Shown: positions 17,186 to 26,823 of the stretch, in pieces
How the letters are laid out: each line of letters begins with the position of its first letter
Numbering within the stretch: the first letter of the stretch is position 1
Assembly: GCF_902833145.1 (NCBI RefSeq)
Contig: NZ_CADFEN010000009.1
Coordinates: 186,001-250,000 of the forward strand
DNA length: 64,000 nucleotides
Reading direction: 5' to 3'
Origin: Burkholderia sp. BCC0506
GTDB taxonomy: Bacteria > Pseudomonadota > Gammaproteobacteria > Burkholderiales > Burkholderiaceae
The notes under the pieces: generated by a model
What the model was told of the DNA's origin: nothing
Database searches by the model: none
What the model saw: only the letters and a program-made list of their open reading frames with translations
Made by a program: the position numbers and the translations under genes

Positions 17186-19084
17186 ATGGCACACGAAACG
17201 ATGAGCTTTCAGGCAGAGGTCAAGCAACTCCTCCACCTGATGATCCATTCGCTCTACAGCAACAAGGAAATTTTCCTGCGCGAACTGGTGTCGAATGCGT
17301 CCGACGCGGCCGACAAGCTGCGTTTCGAAGCGCTCGCGGACAACGCGCTGTACGAGAACGATCCGAACCTGCGCATCCGCATCGGCTTCGACAAGGCCGC
17401 GCGCACGATCACGATCGAGGACAACGGCATCGGCATGAGCCGCGACGAGGCGATCGCGAACCTCGGCACGATCGCGCGCTCGGGCACCAAGGAATTCTTC
17501 ACGAAGCTGTCGGGCGACCAGCAGAAGGATGCGGCGCTCATCGGCCAGTTCGGCGTGGGCTTCTACTCGGGCTTCATCGTCGCCGACAAGATCACCGTCG
17601 AAACGCGTCGCGCCGGCCTGCCGGCGAACGAAGCCGTGCGCTGGGAAAGCGCCGGCGAGGGCGATTTCACGATCGACGCGATCGAGCGCGCGCAACGCGG
17701 CACGACGATCACGCTGCACCTGCGCGAAGGCGAGGACGACCTGCTGTCGTCGCACCGCCTGAAGTCGATCATCCAGAAGTACTCCGACCACATCGCGCTG
17801 CCGATCCTGATGCGCAAGGAAGAGTGGGATCAGGAAAAGGGCGAGATGGTCCTGAAGGACGAGGACGAAACCGTCAACCAGGCGAGCGCGCTGTGGACGC
17901 GTGCGAAGGGCGACGTCACCGACGAGCAGTACACGCAGTTCTACCAGCACATCGCGCACGACCACCAGGATCCGCTCACGTGGACGCACAACCGCGTCGA
18001 GGGCCGCAGCGAATACACGCAACTGCTGTTCGTGCCGGCGCGCGCGCCGTTCGACCTGTGGAACCGCGACTACCGTGGCGGCCTGAAGCTGTACGTGAAG
18101 CGCGTGTTCATCATGGACGACGCCGAGCAGCTGCTGCCGCAATACCTGCGCTTCGTGAAGGGCGTCGTCGATTCGGCCGACCTGCCGCTGAACGTGTCGC
18201 GCGAGATCCTGCAGGAAAGCCGCGACGTCAAGGCGATCCGCGAAGGCGTGACCAAGCGCGCGCTGTCGATGCTCGAGGAGCTCGCGAACGCGGAAGACGA
18301 TGCCGGCAAGGAAAAGTACAAGACGTTCTGGAGTGCGTTCGGCCAGGTGCTGAAGGAAGGCGTCGGCGAGGATCACGCGAACCGCGAGCGCATCGCGAAG
18401 CTGCTGCGCTTCGCGTCGACGCACGGCGACACCGACGCGCAGGACGTGTCGCTCGCCGACTACGTGTCGCGCATGAAGCCCGAGCAGAGCAAGATCTACT
18501 ACGTGACCGCCGATACGTGGCAGGCCGCGAAGAACAGCCCGCACCTGGAAGTGTTCCGCAAGAAGGGCGTCGAGGTGCTGCTGCTGACCGACCGCGTCGA
18601 CGAATGGATGCTGTCGTTCCTGCATGAATTCGACGGCAAGCCGCTCGCGAGCGTGGCCCGCGGCGATCTCGACCTCGGCGAGCTGAACGACGAGGAGAAG
18701 AAGGCGCAGGAGCAGGCCGGCGAGGCGATCAAGCCGGTCGTCGAGAAGATGAAGGAAGCGCTCGGCGACAAGGTGAAGGAAGTGCGCGTCACGTTCCGCC
18801 TGACCGATTCGCCGTCGTGCCTCGTCGCGGACGACAACGACATGAGCGGCTACCTGCAGCGGATGCTGAAGGCGGCCGGCCAGAACGCGCCGGCGATGCA
18901 GCCGATCCTCGAGATCAATCCCGAGCACGCGCTCGTGAAGCAGCTGAACGCCGACAGCGCCGATTTCGGCGACTGGTGCCATTTGCTGTTCGATCAGGCG
19001 CTGCTGGCCGAAGGCGGCATGCTCGACGATCCGGCGAGCTTCGTGAAGCGGACCAACGCGCTGCTGCTGTCGCGCGCCGCGTGA
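17186..19084 (+). CDS. htpG: Heat-shock protein HtpG (bacterial Hsp90)
   Basis: HtpG is the cytosolic ATP-dependent Hsp90 chaperone, which remodels client proteins together with DnaK. The 632-aa protein has the GHKL ATP site: [15 protein letters not shown] with the ATP-binding Asn near residue 36, [12 protein letters not shown] near 83, [11 protein letters not shown] near 98 and [10 protein letters not shown] near 120. The middle domain has [17 protein letters not shown] and LNVSREILQ, and the C-terminal dimerisation domain ends LLLSRAA. A sigma-32 promoter lies upstream, as expected for a heat-shock gene. The next gene starts at or just after its stop. Confidence 0.96.
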   Translation: MAHETMSFQAEVKQLLHLMIHSLYSNKEIFLRELVSNASDAADKLRFEALADNALYENDPNLRIRIGFDKAARTITIEDNGIGMSRDEAIANLGTIARSGTKEFFTKLSGDQQKDAALIGQFGVGFYSGFIVADKITVETRRAGLPANEAVRWESAGEGDFTIDAIERAQRGTTITLHLREGEDDLLSSHRLKSIIQKYSDHIALPILMRKEEWDQEKGEMVLKDEDETVNQASALWTRAKGDVTDEQYTQFYQHIAHDHQDPLTWTHNRVEGRSEYTQLLFVPARAPFDLWNRDYRGGLKLYVKRVFIMDDAEQLLPQYLRFVKGVVDSADLPLNVSREILQESRDVKAIREGVTKRALSMLEELANAEDDAGKEKYKTFWSAFGQVLKEGVGEDHANRERIAKLLRFASTHGDTDAQDVSLADYVSRMKPEQSKIYYVTADTWQAAKNSPHLEVFRKKGVEVLLLTDRVDEWMLSFLHEFDGKPLASVARGDLDLGELNDEEKKAQEQAGEAIKPVVEKMKEALGDKVKEVRVTFRLTDSPSCLVADDNDMSGYLQRMLKAAGQNAPAMQPILEINPEHALVKQLNADSADFGDWCHLLFDQALLAEGGMLDDPASFVKRTNALLLSRAA

Positions 19085-19092
19085 ACGCGCGC

Positions 19093-19689
19093 ATGCGATT
19101 CGACGGCGGCCAGGCCGGCTGGCGCGAGACGCCGCGGCCTGGCTGCACGCTCGACCAGCGCGACTGGCTGACGCGCGGTGGATCGCTGACCGCGCATCTC
19201 GCGCGGCTCGGCCGCGTGAACGTGCGCGTGACGCGCGAGGCCGTCGACCGTCCGTGGTTCGACGAGCCGGCGGCGCTTGCCAGTTCGCCGCGCGCGCCGA
19301 TGTGGGTGCGCGAGGTGATCCTGTCGGTCGACGGCACGCCGTACGTCGCCGCGCACAGCATTGCGCCGCTTGCGGCCAGCAAGGGCGTGTGGCAGGCCAT
19401 GCGGCGGCTGCGCACGCGGCCGCTCGCGGAGCTGCTGTACAGCGATCCGCAGGTCGAGCGCTCGGCGCTCGTGAGCCGGCGCGTGATCGCCGGCCATCCG
19501 CTGTATGCGCTCGCGAGCCATGCCTTACAGGGCGCGCGCGCGCCGCATGCGTTCGTCGCGCGGCGCTCGGTGTTCCAGCGTCACGGCAAGCCGCTGATGG
19601 TCACCGAGTGCATGCTGCCGGCACTGTGGCGCCATCTCGCCGCGCACGGCGACGGGCCGCGGTCGGGTGGCCCGCACGGAGGCGCGTGA
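19093..19689 (+). CDS. ubiC: Chorismate pyruvate-lyase
   Basis: UbiC splits chorismate into 4-hydroxybenzoate and pyruvate, the first committed step of ubiquinone synthesis in the cytosol. The 198-aa protein is typical in length. The active-site arginine lies in [19 protein letters not shown] near residue 75, and the catalytic glutamate in [11 protein letters not shown] near 175. A GTG at 19081 overlapping the htpG stop is an alternative start; ATG at 19093 is used. Tight spacing suggests that it is carried on the htpG transcript, and the DNA glycosylase start overlaps its own stop. Confidence 0.9.
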   Translation: MRFDGGQAGWRETPRPGCTLDQRDWLTRGGSLTAHLARLGRVNVRVTREAVDRPWFDEPAALASSPRAPMWVREVILSVDGTPYVAAHSIAPLAASKGVWQAMRRLRTRPLAELLYSDPQVERSALVSRRVIAGHPLYALASHALQGARAPHAFVARRSVFQRHGKPLMVTECMLPALWRHLAAHGDGPRSGGPHGGA

Positions 19690-20165
19690 TGCTGCAAGGC
19701 TTTCCGCCCGTCGTCGCGCCGAATACGCACACGATGATCCTCGGCAGCTTTCCGGGCGAGGCGTCGCTCGACGCCGCGCAGTACTACGCGCATCCGCGCA
19801 ACCAGTTCTGGCGGCTGCTCGGCGCGGTGCTCGGCGAGCCGTCGCTGCATGAACTGCCGTACGACACGCGGCTCCAACGCGTGCTGTCGCATGGCATCGG
19901 CATCTGGGACGTGCTCGATGCATGCCATCGCCAGGGCAGTCTCGATTCCGCGATCAGGAATGCGAAGCCCAACGACTTCGATTCGCTGCGCGAGCATGCG
20001 CCGTTGCTGAAGCGCGTGTGCTTCAACGGCAAGACGGCTGGGCGGTTCGCCGACGTGATCGGCCAGGCCGGGTACGAGACGCTCGTGCTGCCTTCGTCGA
20101 GCCCGGCGAATGCGATGTTGTCGTTCGAGCAGAAGCTCGAACACTGGCGTCGAATCGTGCTTTGA
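19689..20165 (+). CDS. DNA-deoxyinosine glycosylase (uracil-DNA-glycosylase superfamily)
   Basis: A 158-aa protein of the uracil-DNA glycosylase superfamily, in the group that removes hypoxanthine from deaminated adenine. The signature is LGSFPGEASL near residue 20, then YYAHPRNQFWRLLG, with a helical core and LPSSSPANA near residue 138. The ATG at 19689 overlaps the ubiC TGA, so it is probably translationally coupled to ubiC. It repairs deamination damage in the cytosol; substrate range in this organism is inferred from the family. Confidence 0.85.
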   Translation: MLQGFPPVVAPNTHTMILGSFPGEASLDAAQYYAHPRNQFWRLLGAVLGEPSLHELPYDTRLQRVLSHGIGIWDVLDACHRQGSLDSAIRNAKPNDFDSLREHAPLLKRVCFNGKTAGRFADVIGQAGYETLVLPSSSPANAMLSFEQKLEHWRRIVL

Positions 20166-20324
20166 TCGACCGGGCGCGGCCGGCAGCAGGTGTGGTCAGC
20201 CTCGCGTTGAGCGTCGAGACAATTCAGGCGTTCGACAGAGCGTTGTCGTGGCGTATCGATGACGGAGGAGGGCGTTGCTGACGAACCGCGACCACCGCAT
20301 GGGCTTGCGTGTCTCGCCTGAAGC

Positions 20325-20579
20325 TCAATCGTCCTTGCCCCAGCGCCACCGGGGCTTTTCGCCCTTGAGCCAGCACACCGCGGTCAGCAGCGCGACCAGT
20401 ACCACGATGCAGGCGCCGTACGCCACCGGCGATCGCTGCGGCGGCACCAGGCATGCGCTCGCGATGATCCCGATCGCAAACAGCAGCAGCACGACCCAGC
20501 CCTGCCACGTCACTGGCAACCCCCATCCCCAGCCGTAGCGCTTCGCCGGGAACCAGATCTTCTTGTCGTTCGAGGTCAT
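20325..20579 (-). CDS. Small two-helix membrane protein, function unknown
   Basis: An 84-aa protein with two hydrophobic segments near residues 20-40 and 48-68, flanked by charged and Trp-rich ends (KIWFPAKRYGWGWGLP and KPRWRWGKDD). The ATG at 20579 has a GGGAGG ribosome binding site 4 nt upstream; in-frame codons further upstream are not credible. It is not clearly linked to a neighbour. The 159 nt between it and the glycosylase gene hold nothing recognisable. Confidence 0.7.
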   Translation of the reverse strand: MTSNDKKIWFPAKRYGWGWGLPVTWQGWVVLLLFAIGIIASACLVPPQRSPVAYGACIVVLVALLTAVCWLKGEKPRWRWGKDD

Positions 20580-20723
20580 GCGCCCTCCCGTGAGTCGCGA
20601 ATGCAGCATAGCGCCGCCGGGATCCGGCGTCACGCGTGGCCGGTGCGCGTCGCGGCCTCCGTCTTCCACCAATGCTATCCTCTCGTCCGCTCATCCAGCG
20701 TCACCCAGCGAGATTCAACCATC

Positions 20724-21641
20724 ATGACCCGACTGATCAAGCGCGCGTCCGCCGAGGCGCGCGCGTTCAAGCAACGCAAGCCGTCCGCGTACAACGGCTC
20801 CGAAAAGCTCCAGCCGCCGCGCGTGAAGCGCCGCACGGACATCGACGAACACGACGACGTGCCGGTGCTCGACGCGCCGCGCAAGCCGCGCTTCGCGCCC
20901 GTGACGTTCTCCGAGGAAGGCGGCGTGCGCTTCCTGCACTTCGGTACCGAATGGGTACAGGGCGCGATGCGGATCTCGAAGCCGCTGCATATCGAGCTCG
21001 AATACGCGCAGCAGATGATGGCGTGGCTGCTGTTCCTCGAAACGCCCGAGCGGATCGTCCAGCTCGGGCTCGGCACCGGCGCGCTGACCAAGTTCTCGCA
21101 CCGTTTCCTGCCGCACGCGAAGGTCGAGGCCGTCGAGCTGAACCCGGCCGTGATCGTCGCCGCGCGCACGATGTTCGCGCTGCCGCCCGACGATGCGCGC
21201 CTCGTCGTGCACGAAGCCGACGCATGGGATTTCGTCAACGACCCGGCCAACCGCGGCACGACCGGCGCGATCCAGATCGACCTGTACGACGCGACCGCGC
21301 GCGGCCCCGTGCTCGACAGCGTCGCGTTCTACCGCGCGGTGCGCGGCTGTCTCGCCGATGCCGGCATCGCGACGATCAACCTGTTCGGCGATCATCCGAG
21401 CTTCGTGCGCAACATGAAGCACCTGAACGCGGCGTTCGATCACCGCGTGATCGCGCTGCCCGAAGTGCACGACGGCAACCGGATCGCGATCGCGTTCTCG
21501 GGCCCCGCGCTCGACGTGTCGTTCGCGCAGCTCGACGCCCGTGCGAAGCTGATCGAGGACACGCTGAAGCTGCCCGCGCGCAAGTGGGTGAAAGCTTTGA
21601 AAGCAACGACCGGCGCACGCGACACGTCGTTCGCGATCTGA
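20724..21641 (+). CDS. Spermidine synthase-like methyltransferase-fold protein
   Basis: A 305-aa protein of the spermine/spermidine synthase family. The binding loop for decarboxylated S-adenosylmethionine is LGLGTGALTKF near residue 115, followed by VEAVELNPAV near 135. QIDLYDAT near 190 is the acidic segment that holds the substrate in true synthases, and GDHPSFVRNM follows. The N-terminus has a basic stretch instead of the usual beta-hairpin domain, so it may not make spermidine; many such proteins have unassigned substrates. ATG at 20724 starts the conserved part. Confidence 0.75.
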   Translation: MTRLIKRASAEARAFKQRKPSAYNGSEKLQPPRVKRRTDIDEHDDVPVLDAPRKPRFAPVTFSEEGGVRFLHFGTEWVQGAMRISKPLHIELEYAQQMMAWLLFLETPERIVQLGLGTGALTKFSHRFLPHAKVEAVELNPAVIVAARTMFALPPDDARLVVHEADAWDFVNDPANRGTTGAIQIDLYDATARGPVLDSVAFYRAVRGCLADAGIATINLFGDHPSFVRNMKHLNAAFDHRVIALPEVHDGNRIAIAFSGPALDVSFAQLDARAKLIEDTLKLPARKWVKALKATTGARDTSFAI

Positions 21642-21712
21642 CGCCGGATGCGCCGGCGGCACGCCGGTGCAACGTCGCGACAAGGGGCGGATCACCTCGG
21701 GTTCGCCCCTGC

Positions 21713-21740
21713 TTGACCGCGTGCTCGCGGCTCCTATACT
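21713..21740 (+). promoter_or_regulatory. Sigma-70 promoter for the DUF3311-mctP operon
   Basis: TTGACC at 21713-21718 and TATACT at 21735-21740 are separated by 16 nt. Start of transcription would be near 21747, about 95 nt before the DUF3311 start. Confidence 0.6.
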
Positions 21741-21840
21741 GGCGCGAAGCCAGGGGAGCCGCAGCCTACCCGTTTTGCCGCTCCTCTCGGCGCCGTACCC
21801 GCTCAACAAGATCGATAACCGGGATAGAAGAGGAGACGTC

Positions 21841-22083
21841 ATGGCTCACGATGCCGACGCCAACCGGGCCGCCAAGCGCTGGCTCTGGCTGCTGGTACTG
21901 CCGCTGATCGCGATGGTCTGGGTGCCGTCGTACAGCAAGATCGAACCGCAATGGCTCGGTTTTCCGTTTTTCTACTGGTACCAGTTGCTTTGGGTCTTCA
22001 TCAGCGCGGTGATCACCGCGTTCGTGTATTTCAAGACCAAGAATGCGTGGAAGGCGAGCGGCACGCAAGGAGGGGCGCAATGA
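21841..22083 (+). CDS. DUF3311 two-helix membrane protein
   Basis: An 80-aa membrane protein with two hydrophobic segments and the family sequence PLIAMVWVPSYSKIEPQWLGFPFFYWYQLLWV. DUF3311 proteins are small accessory subunits that always pair with sodium:solute symporters of the MctP type. Its TGA overlaps the next ATG by the 4-bp ATGA, so the two are translationally coupled. A GGAG ribosome site precedes the ATG. Confidence 0.9.
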   Translation: MAHDADANRAAKRWLWLLVLPLIAMVWVPSYSKIEPQWLGFPFFYWYQLLWVFISAVITAFVYFKTKNAWKASGTQGGAQ

Positions 22084-23630
22084 ATCTCGGCGCGACTTTC
22101 GTTTTCGTGCTGCTGTTCATCGGCGTCACGATCATCGGTTTCCTGGCCGCGAACTGGCGGCGCGGCGATCTCGCCCATCTCGACGAATGGGGCCTCGGCG
22201 GACGCCGCTTCGGCACGATCGTCACATGGTTCCTGCTCGGCGGCGACCTCTACACCGCCTACACGTTCGTCGCGGTGCCCGCGCTCGTGTTCGGCGCCGG
22301 CGCGATGGGCTTCTTCGCGCTGCCGTACACGATCCTGATCTATCCGTTCGCGTTCGTCGTGTTCCCGAAGCTGTGGAGCATCGCGAAGCGGCACGGCTAC
22401 GTGACGGCCGCCGACTTCGTCAACGCGCGCTACGGCAGCCGGATGCTCGCGCTGGCGATCGCGGTGACGGGCATCGTCGCGACGATGCCGTACATCGCGC
22501 TGCAGCTCGTCGGCATCGAGGTGGTGATCGGCGCGCTCGGCTTCGACACGACCGGCTTCGTCGGCGACCTGCCGCTGATCATCGCGTTCGCGATCCTCGC
22601 CGCGTACACGTACACGTCGGGGCTGCGCGCGCCCGCGATGATCGCGATCGTGAAGGACGTGCTGATCTACGTCACGATCGCGGCCGCGATCATCGTGATC
22701 CCCGCGAAGCTCGGCGGCTTCGGGCACATCTTCTCCGCGGTGCCGCCCGCGAAGTTGCTGCTGAAGGCGCCCGACGCGACGAGCCTGAACGGCTACAGCG
22801 CGTATGCGACGCTCGCGATCGGCTCGGCGCTCGCGCTGTTCCTGTATCCGCACTCGGTCACGGCGATCCTCTCGTCGTCGTCGGGCAACTCGATCCGCCG
22901 CAACATGGCGATGCTGCCCGCGTACTCGTTCGTGCTCGGCCTGCTCGCGCTGCTCGGCTACATGGCGCTCGCCTCCGGCGTGAAGGACATGCCGCAGTAC
23001 GCACCGTACTTCAAGGCGTTCGGCCCGAACTTCGCGGTGCCCGCGCTGTTCCTCGAGTACTTCCCGTCGTGGTTCGTCGGCGTCGCGTTCGCGGCGATCG
23101 GCATCGGCGCGCTGGTGCCGGCGGCGATCATGTCGATCGCGGCCGCGAACCTGTACACGCGCAACATCCACCGCGAGTTCGTGAACCGCAACATGTCGCA
23201 CGACCAGGAAACGCACGTCGCGAAGCTCGTGTCGCTGATCGTGAAGGTCGGCGCGGTGGCCTTCATCCTCGGGCTGCCGCTGACCTACGCGATCCAGCTG
23301 CAGTTGCTCGGCGGGATCTGGATCATCCAGACGCTGCCCGCGATCGTGCTCGGCCTGTACACGCGCGTGCTCGACCATCGCGGCTTGCTGGTGGGCTGGG
23401 CGGCCGGCATCGTGTGCGGCACGTGGATGGCGATCTCGCTGAAGCTGGCCAGCTCCATCTTCACGATCCATCTGTTCGGTCTCGCGATTCCCGGCTATGC
23501 GGCCGTGTGGTCGCTGGTCGTGAACCTCGTGGTGTCGGTGGCGGTCAGCGTGCTGGTGCGCGTGATGGGCATGGCGCATGCGGAGGATCGCACGCGGCCG
23601 GAGGATTATCTCGACGTCGTCGAGGGGTGA
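22080..23630 (+). CDS. mctP: MctP-like sodium:solute symporter (monocarboxylate permease)
   Basis: A 516-aa inner-membrane protein with about 13 hydrophobic helices and the SSS-family pattern, including LGGRRFGTIVTWFLLGGDLYTAYTF near residue 40 and LFLYPHSVTAILSSSSGNSIRRNM near 260. MctP of Rhizobium takes up pyruvate, lactate and other short carboxylates and alanine. The preceding DUF3311 partner supports this subfamily. The start at 22080 overlaps the DUF3311 stop. A bidirectional terminator follows. Confidence 0.88.
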   Translation: MNLGATFVFVLLFIGVTIIGFLAANWRRGDLAHLDEWGLGGRRFGTIVTWFLLGGDLYTAYTFVAVPALVFGAGAMGFFALPYTILIYPFAFVVFPKLWSIAKRHGYVTAADFVNARYGSRMLALAIAVTGIVATMPYIALQLVGIEVVIGALGFDTTGFVGDLPLIIAFAILAAYTYTSGLRAPAMIAIVKDVLIYVTIAAAIIVIPAKLGGFGHIFSAVPPAKLLLKAPDATSLNGYSAYATLAIGSALALFLYPHSVTAILSSSSGNSIRRNMAMLPAYSFVLGLLALLGYMALASGVKDMPQYAPYFKAFGPNFAVPALFLEYFPSWFVGVAFAAIGIGALVPAAIMSIAAANLYTRNIHREFVNRNMSHDQETHVAKLVSLIVKVGAVAFILGLPLTYAIQLQLLGGIWIIQTLPAIVLGLYTRVLDHRGLLVGWAAGIVCGTWMAISLKLASSIFTIHLFGLAIPGYAAVWSLVVNLVVSVAVSVLVRVMGMAHAEDRTRPEDYLDVVEG

Positions 23631-23686
23631 GACGGGCCGTGCGCGGCGGTGTGCCGCGCACGCGCCGCGCAGCGACAGCAACGAAA

Positions 23687-23720
23687 ACGCCCGCCACCGC
23701 AAGGTGGCGGGCGTTCGTTT
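23687..23720. terminator. Bidirectional terminator between mctP and VOC gene
   Basis: ACGCCCGCCACC at 23687-23698 and GGTGGCGGGCGT at 23703-23714 form a perfect 12-bp stem with a GCAA tetraloop. T-rich sequence follows on the plus strand (TCGTTTT) and on the minus strand (TTTTCGTT), so it can serve both convergent genes. Confidence 0.85.
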
Positions 23721-23725
23721 TGGCA

Positions 23726-24181
23726 TCAGCCCTGCGCGTGTTTCGCGAGCGCTTCGCGTTGCGACAGGTCCTCGACGTTGACCATCCAGTGCACGCCGAA
23801 GCGATCCTTCGCCATCCCGAAGCCGAGCGCCCAGAACGTCTTGCCGAACGGCATCGTCACTTCGCCGCCGTCGGCGAGCGCATTGAACAGCTTCTGGCCT
23901 TCCTCGACGGTGGCCGGGTTCAGCGACAGCGAATAGCCGGCGTGCGCGGCGCCCGCGGGCTGGCTGCAGTCGCCGTCCGAGCACATGATCATCGAGTCGC
24001 CGATCGTGAAGCTCGCGTGCATCACCTTGTCGCTCATCTCCGGCGACATCGGGTAGTCGGGATTCGGCGGTGCGTCCTTGAAGTGCATCTTGAACATGGT
24101 CTTCGCGCCGAGTGCCTTTTCGTAGAACTGAAGGGCTTCGTCGGCACGACCGTAGAACGTCAGGTACGGTTGAACTTGCAT
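23726..24181 (-). CDS. PhnB/VOC-family protein
   Basis: A 151-aa VOC-fold protein of the PhnB-like group. It starts VQPYLTFYGRADEALQFYEKALGA and ends with a C-terminal WMVNVEDL element; DKVMHASFTIGDSMIMCSDG and WALGFGMAKDRFGVHWM are the conserved strands. The group includes 3-demethylubiquinone methyltransferase-like and glyoxalase-like proteins without known reactions. ATG at 24181 is used because an AGGAG-like site lies just upstream. Confidence 0.82.
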   Translation of the reverse strand: MQVQPYLTFYGRADEALQFYEKALGAKTMFKMHFKDAPPNPDYPMSPEMSDKVMHASFTIGDSMIMCSDGDCSQPAGAAHAGYSLSLNPATVEEGQKLFNALADGGEVTMPFGKTFWALGFGMAKDRFGVHWMVNVEDLSQREALAKHAQG

Positions 24182-24319
24182 CGTTGTCTCCTGGGATGAA
24201 CCGTGCCGGCGCGGCGGTGCCGGCACGGCGTCGTGCAAGATTGACTGGGGAAAGGGCGCATCGGGAGGCGGCCGTCGCACCCGTGACGTGGATTGTAGTG
24301 CGCGCGCTTGACGATGGAA

Positions 24320-24360
24320 TGAAAAATAAAAACGGCCGCGAACATCACGTTCGCGACCGT
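24320..24360 (-). terminator. Terminator downstream of tal
   Basis: AAACGGCCGCGAAC and GTTCGCGACCGTTT form a 14-bp stem with one imperfect pair (a G-U pair in minus-strand RNA) around a short loop, at 24328-24360. On the minus strand it is followed by TTTTATTTTT. It lies about 75 nt after the tal stop. Confidence 0.75.
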
Positions 24361-24372
24361 TTGCAGCGCTTG

Positions 24373-24437
24373 CTGACGGCTGTTGTCAGCGCTGTTGTCA
24401 GTCTTGCTGACAGCCGCTGACGTGCGGCGCGCGTCAG
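24373..24437. repeat. Cluster of CTGAC/GTCAG inverted motifs at the tal 3' end
   Basis: CTGAC occurs at 24373, 24407 and 24417, and GTCAG at 24385, 24397 and 24433, within 65 bp. Neighbouring copies share GCTGTTGTCAG, so the block can fold into several alternative hairpins. It overlaps the tal stop codon and sits between tal and its terminator. No function is known. Confidence 0.5.
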
Positions 24438-25387
24438 CGCAGCGCGTCGATCAGCTTCTCGAGCTTCACCGCGTCGGCGGCGAACACGCGGATGCCTTCG
24501 GCGAGCTTTTCGGTCGCCATCGCCTCGTCGTTCAGCTGGAAGCGGAACGACGCCTCGTCGATCGCGACGCGCTCGGCCGGCTTGTCCTGCAGCGTGTCCG
24601 GCGACAGCTTGCGGGCGACCGTCTCGTTGCTCTCCTGCAGCTTCTGCAGCAAATCGGGACTGATCGTCAGCAGGTCGCAGCCGGCGAGTTCGACGATCTG
24701 GCTGGTCGTGCGGAAGCTCGCGCCCATCACCTCGGTCTTGTAGCCGAACGTCTTGTAGTACGTGTAGATGCGGCGCACCGACTGCACGCCCGGATCGTTT
24801 GCGCCGCCGTCGCGCGCTTCATTCCATTCCGCGCCGGCCTGCTTCTTGTACCAGTCGTAGATGCGGCCGACGAACGGCGAGATCAGTTGCGCGCCGGCTT
24901 CCGCGCACGCGGCGGCCTGCACGAGCGAGAAAAGCAGGGTCATGTTGCACTTGATCCCTTCCTTCTGCAGCACCTCGGCCGCGCGGATGCCTTCCCACGT
25001 CGACGCGAGCTTGATCAGGATGCGCTCGCGGCCGACGCCGGCCGCTTCGTACAGCTTGATGAGCTCGCGACCCTTGTCGATCGAGCGCTGCGTGTCGAAC
25101 GACAGACGTGCGTCGACCTCGGTCGACACGCGGCCCGGGATCAGCTTCAGGATTTCGGTGCCGAATGCGATCAGCAGGCGGTCGATGATGAAATCGGTGC
25201 TTTCGTTGCGATGATCGCGGACGGTTTTCTCGAGGATCGGCTTGTACGCATCCTTCTGGACGGCCTTCAGGATCAGCGACGGGTTCGTGGTCGCGTCCTG
25301 CGGCTGGTATTGCGCGAGCTGCTGGAAGTCGCCCGTGTCGGCGACGACGGTCGTGTACTGCTTCAGCTGGTCGAGTGCGGTAGTCAT
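24434..25387 (-). CDS. tal: Transaldolase
   Basis: A 317-aa transaldolase of the TalB type. It moves a three-carbon dihydroxyacetone unit between sedoheptulose 7-phosphate and glyceraldehyde 3-phosphate in the non-oxidative pentose phosphate pathway. [13 protein letters not shown] near residue 30 and the Schiff-base lysine in [13 protein letters not shown] near 130 are intact, as is [11 protein letters not shown] near 225. ATG at 25387 is the start of the family N-terminus; an in-frame codon at 25486 adds an Arg-rich stretch. It is monocistronic here, with its own terminator. Confidence 0.94.
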   Translation of the reverse strand: MTTALDQLKQYTTVVADTGDFQQLAQYQPQDATTNPSLILKAVQKDAYKPILEKTVRDHRNESTDFIIDRLLIAFGTEILKLIPGRVSTEVDARLSFDTQRSIDKGRELIKLYEAAGVGRERILIKLASTWEGIRAAEVLQKEGIKCNMTLLFSLVQAAACAEAGAQLISPFVGRIYDWYKKQAGAEWNEARDGGANDPGVQSVRRIYTYYKTFGYKTEVMGASFRTTSQIVELAGCDLLTISPDLLQKLQESNETVARKLSPDTLQDKPAERVAIDEASFRFQLNDEAMATEKLAEGIRVFAADAVKLEKLIDALR

Positions 25388-25556
25388 GGCGATTCGGAAG
25401 AAGAGCGCAGGGCGCCGGGTTCTCACGGGCCGCGCGAGCGCGGCGGCGAAGCGAAGCGGCGCCGGGCGCCGCTTCCGATCCATCATTTTAGGCCCGATTC
25501 GTGTCCGGCACGTTTTGGCGTGCCCGGGCGCGGGCCGCGGCGGCCGGCGAGCCGCG

Positions 25557-26768
25557 TCACGCGGGGTGCCGGGCGTTCAGGATCACCTGCGTGACGACCC
25601 CCGCGACGAGCCCCCAGAACGCGGAGCCGATCGACAGCAGCGTGAGGCCCGACGCGGTCACCATGAACGTGACGAGCGCCGCTTCGCGCTGCTTCACGTC
25701 CTGCATCGCGTTCGCGAGCCCGCTCATGATCGAGCCGAACAGCGCGAGCGCCGCGACCGACACGACGAGCGCCTTCGGCAGCGCCGCGAACAGCGCGGCG
25801 ATCGTCGCGCCGAAGATGCCGGCGATCAGGTAGAACGTGCCGCACCACACGGCGGCCGTGTAGCGCTTCGCGCGATCCTCGTGCGCTTCGGGCCCCGTGC
25901 AGATCGCGGCCGTGATCGCCGCGAGGTTCACGCCGTGCGAGCCGAACGGCGCGAGCAGCAGCGACGCGAGGCCGGTCGTCGCGATCAGCGGCGACGACGG
26001 CGTCGGATAGCCGTCCGCGCGCAGCACCGCGATGCCCGGCACGTTTTGCGACGCCATCGCGACGACGAACAGCGGAATGCCGATGCTGACGATCGATGCG
26101 ATCGAGAACGCGGGCATCGTGAACACGGGTTGCGCGAGCGCGATCTGGAAATGGCTGAAGTCGAGCAGGCCGAGGCCGCCGGCCACGGCCGTGCCGACGA
26201 TCAGCGTCGTGACGATCGCATAGCGCGGTGCGAGCCGCTTGACGATCAGATACGTGAAGAACATCGCGAGCACGAGCGTGGTCCGGAACTGCGCGGCGCG
26301 GAAGATCTCGATGCCGATCTCGAACAGGATGCCCGCGAGCAGCGCGGCCGCGATGCCGGCCGGAATGCGCTTCATCAGCGTGTCGAACAGCCCGCTCACG
26401 CCGACGGCGGTCAGCAGCAGCGCGCACACGACGAACGCGCCGATCGCCTCGGGGTAGGGCACGCCGGGCAGCGACGCGACCAGCAGCGCGGCGCCGGGCG
26501 TCGACCACGCGACGACGACGGGCGCCCGATACCGCAGCGACAGGCCGATCGTCGTCAGCGCCATGCCGATCGACAGCGCCCAGATCCACGACGAGATCTG
26601 CGCATCGGTGAGGTGGGCGGCACGGCCGGCCTGGAACATCAGGACGAGCGAGCTCGTATAACCGGTCATCATCGCGACGAAGCCGGCGACGAGCGCGGAC
26701 ACGGACGTATCGGCGAAAAAGCGGCGGCCGCCGGCGCGGTCGGCGCTCGCGGTGGGCGAAGGGTTCAT
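25557..26768 (-). CDS. benE: BenE-type benzoate/proton symporter
   Basis: A 403-aa inner-membrane protein with about twelve helices and the BenE family sequence: [21 protein letters not shown] near residue 30, [10 protein letters not shown] near 88, and [35 protein letters not shown] near 225. Family members import benzoate with protons, but no benzoate catabolic genes lie nearby, so the substrate is not assured. It lies 170 nt upstream of tal in the same direction. Confidence 0.85.
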   Translation of the reverse strand: MNPSPTASADRAGGRRFFADTSVSALVAGFVAMMTGYTSSLVLMFQAGRAAHLTDAQISSWIWALSIGMALTTIGLSLRYRAPVVVAWSTPGAALLVASLPGVPYPEAIGAFVVCALLLTAVGVSGLFDTLMKRIPAGIAAALLAGILFEIGIEIFRAAQFRTTLVLAMFFTYLIVKRLAPRYAIVTTLIVGTAVAGGLGLLDFSHFQIALAQPVFTMPAFSIASIVSIGIPLFVVAMASQNVPGIAVLRADGYPTPSSPLIATTGLASLLLAPFGSHGVNLAAITAAICTGPEAHEDRAKRYTAAVWCGTFYLIAGIFGATIAALFAALPKALVVSVAALALFGSIMSGLANAMQDVKQREAALVTFMVTASGLTLLSIGSAFWGLVAGVVTQVILNARHPA

Positions 26769-26823
26769 GCTCTCTCCGGGGCGGCCGCTCGAACGCGGCC
26801 GGTGTCTCTACGGGTGGGTGTCG

